The translations under genes and the position numbers were made by a program. A stretch of DNA of 64,000 bases from Holophaga foetida DSM 6591 (lineage in GTDB: Bacteria > Acidobacteriota > Holophagae > Holophagales > Holophagaceae), in assembly GCF_000242615.2 (NCBI RefSeq), contig NZ_KI912268.1, forward strand, positions 3,352,638-3,416,637, read 5' to 3'. Position 1 is the stretch's first letter, and the number at the start of each line of letters is the position of its first letter. Shown here piece by piece: positions 62,680 through 64,000 of the stretch. A model generated the notes under the pieces. The model worked only from the letters and a program-made list of their open reading frames with translations, made no database searches and was not told where the DNA came from.

Positions 62680-63779
62680 CCCAGGTTGCGAACCTCAAAC
62701 TGGTCACCCCCTCGGCTTCGAGCCTAGCGGACACAGCTCAGGGCCAGCGAAGCCTTGGCGGGAGTCCTTCACGGGATATTGCCTGGCAGCGGGCTTTTGA
62801 ACGAGCGCAAGAACCTGATTTCTCTGGGTGGTTTGGTTCTCTTGAAGTGGCGAGGCCTGAAGGTGGGGCGACGACAGTCCCTTGGCTAGACCTTTCTTCC
62901 GCCAAGACCTCGACCAGCTGTCCGCCGATGCTCGTTCCTGGGACCGAGAAGGCCACCCCATACGGCACTCCGGAAAGAACGCTCAGTGACAACGCCTCAG
63001 AACAGAGGGCCACAACAGAAACCCTTCCTGCGTCTGCTTTCTTGGATTCAATTGAGCCTTCTGCTCGTCCCTATGAGGAAAACGTTTCACACCACGTTCA
63101 AGTCGTGACACTTCGAGAGCATCGAGATACCAGCGATGGGAAACAGCTTGCTGGCACCTGCCATGAGCTGACTCAGGCGCTTACTCGGGCTCTGGAGGGG
63201 GCGAGAGCCAGCGTTCCTACATTGCGTGCCAGCGGACAAGAGGGGCTCACCCCATCACCCGCATGGGAAATATCCTCCATTGTCGTTACTGGGGAGGTGG
63301 CCACCCACCGTTCTTTGGAATTGATTTTCGTAGATCCGTCGGCGCAGGTTCCGGCTGAATCGGCTTTCGGGGAGGCTCCACCCATCTATTCTTCTGTGCC
63401 TGCCGTTGTCCAAGATGATGGGCTTAGCTCTGAACTGGAGCTGGCCGGAGCCGAGGGGGCTGCAAAAGCTCCTCCAGCTGCGGAGCCGTCGCCTGAAGTT
63501 CCGGTTCGTCTGCACGTTGAGTGGGCGGACGAGGGGATTCGTGTCTGGATCGGAACGCGGCTTGGTCAACCCGATCAGATGGAGCAGCTCACACTCCATC
63601 TCCAGCAGTGGTTTGCCAGTCAAGGCCAGAGTCTGGCGTCTTTGGTATGCAATGGACGCCCAGTGCCTTTGCATCGGCTGCGTCAAGGTTCCTTTGGACT
63701 TGGATCGGAGACACCACACTCTGCTGCCTCTGGTTATGGGCGTTATGCGTATTTCAATGACTTTTTGGAGGTGCCATGA
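62676..63779 (+). CDS. fliK: Flagellar hook-length control protein FliK
   Basis: This 367-residue protein has a long disordered region rich in Ser, Thr, Ala and Pro (to about residue 265) and a C-terminal globular part (VPVRLHVEWADEGIRVWIGT ... LTLHLQQWFASQGQSLASLVCNGRPV). The latter fits the Flg_hook domain that touches FlhB to stop hook growth. It is followed by flgD with an ATGA overlap, the usual order. Confidence 0.82.
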   Translation: MTQVANLKLVTPSASSLADTAQGQRSLGGSPSRDIAWQRAFERAQEPDFSGWFGSLEVARPEGGATTVPWLDLSSAKTSTSCPPMLVPGTEKATPYGTPERTLSDNASEQRATTETLPASAFLDSIEPSARPYEENVSHHVQVVTLREHRDTSDGKQLAGTCHELTQALTRALEGARASVPTLRASGQEGLTPSPAWEISSIVVTGEVATHRSLELIFVDPSAQVPAESAFGEAPPIYSSVPAVVQDDGLSSELELAGAEGAAKAPPAAEPSPEVPVRLHVEWADEGIRVWIGTRLGQPDQMEQLTLHLQQWFASQGQSLASLVCNGRPVPLHRLRQGSFGLGSETPHSAASGYGRYAYFNDFLEVP

Positions 63780-64000
63780 GCACGACTGCAGTGAGCGGTG
63801 TTTCCAACAACAGCACGATCACCCTGAATGACTTCATGCAGGTGCTGATGACCCAGCTGACGTATCAGGACCCCTTGAAGCCGATGGACAATCAGGAGTT
63901 TCTCGCCCAGATCGCCCAATTCACAGCTTTGGAACAAACGCAGCAGATGAACACCAACATCCAAACCCTGGTTAGTAACCAGGCGGCCCAGCAGTCCATT
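63776..64000 (+). CDS. flgD: Hook-capping protein FlgD (partial, runs off the window)
   Basis: The first 75 codons are present. LNDFMQVLMTQLTYQDPLKPMDNQEFLAQIAQFTALEQTQQMN is the diagnostic N-terminus of FlgD, which caps the growing hook. The start overlaps the fliK stop by 4 nt. The rest lies beyond 64000. Confidence 0.95.
   Translation, partial: MSTTAVSGVSNNSTITLNDFMQVLMTQLTYQDPLKPMDNQEFLAQIAQFTALEQTQQMNTNIQTLVSNQAAQQSI

Overview
The window is high-GC DNA from a flagellated, double-membraned bacterium: genes for both the outer-membrane L ring (flgH) and the periplasmic P ring (flgI) are present. Gene content and order would fit Acidobacteriota (Holophaga/Geothrix type) or a deltaproteobacterial lineage, but no rRNA or housekeeping marker is present to decide. 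No tRNA, rRNA or CRISPR array was recognised.

Layout. (1) 1-15.3 kb is an accessory region. It holds two paralogous metallophosphoesterases, two XRE regulators, a mobilisation cassette (small RHH-like protein, TrwC/MobF-like relaxase, coiled-coil membrane protein), an AbiEi/AbiEii toxin-antitoxin pair, a secreted protein, a PH-domain membrane protein and an ECF sigma factor. (2) 15.85-33.15 kb is one 5764-residue RHS/YD-repeat polymorphic toxin. It contains ten Ig-like domains, a bulb-lectin-like domain, seven FG-GAP/VCBS calcium-type repeats, a LysM domain and a C-terminal TNT-type (NAD+ glycohydrolase) tip, and is followed by a small probable immunity gene. (3) 33.4-44.3 kb is a mobile block: a second, paralogous mobilisation cassette, a primase-type gene split by a four-gene IS21-family element, a tyrosine recombinase and a RelB/RelE-type pair. 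(4) 44.4-48.1 kb holds two displaced RHS C-terminal tips, each restarting at the FGNALG...DEM junction of the main RHS gene and each with a candidate immunity gene. (5) 48.25-64.0 kb is a compact, co-directional flagellar cluster (fliQ-fliR-flhB-flhA, flgF-flgG-flgA-flgH-flgI, flgB-flgC-fliE-fliF-fliG-like-fliH-fliI-fliJ-fliK-flgD) that runs off the right edge.

How the parts fit. The RHS gene, its immunity gene and the two downstream orphan tip/immunity pairs look like a toxin-switching locus: shared junction sequence would let the giant delivery scaffold swap tips by homologous recombination. A mobilisable or integrative element now sits between the scaffold and its spare tips. The two mobilisation cassettes share an oriT-like noncoding stretch (two motifs at identical spacing, then a hairpin and a GGTGGGCGTAG-type motif). 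The first relaxase shows two apparent compensating reading-frame switches. The flagellar cluster begins abruptly at fliQ, without fliP, directly beside the toxin-tip array, which suggests accessory DNA accumulated at that junction.
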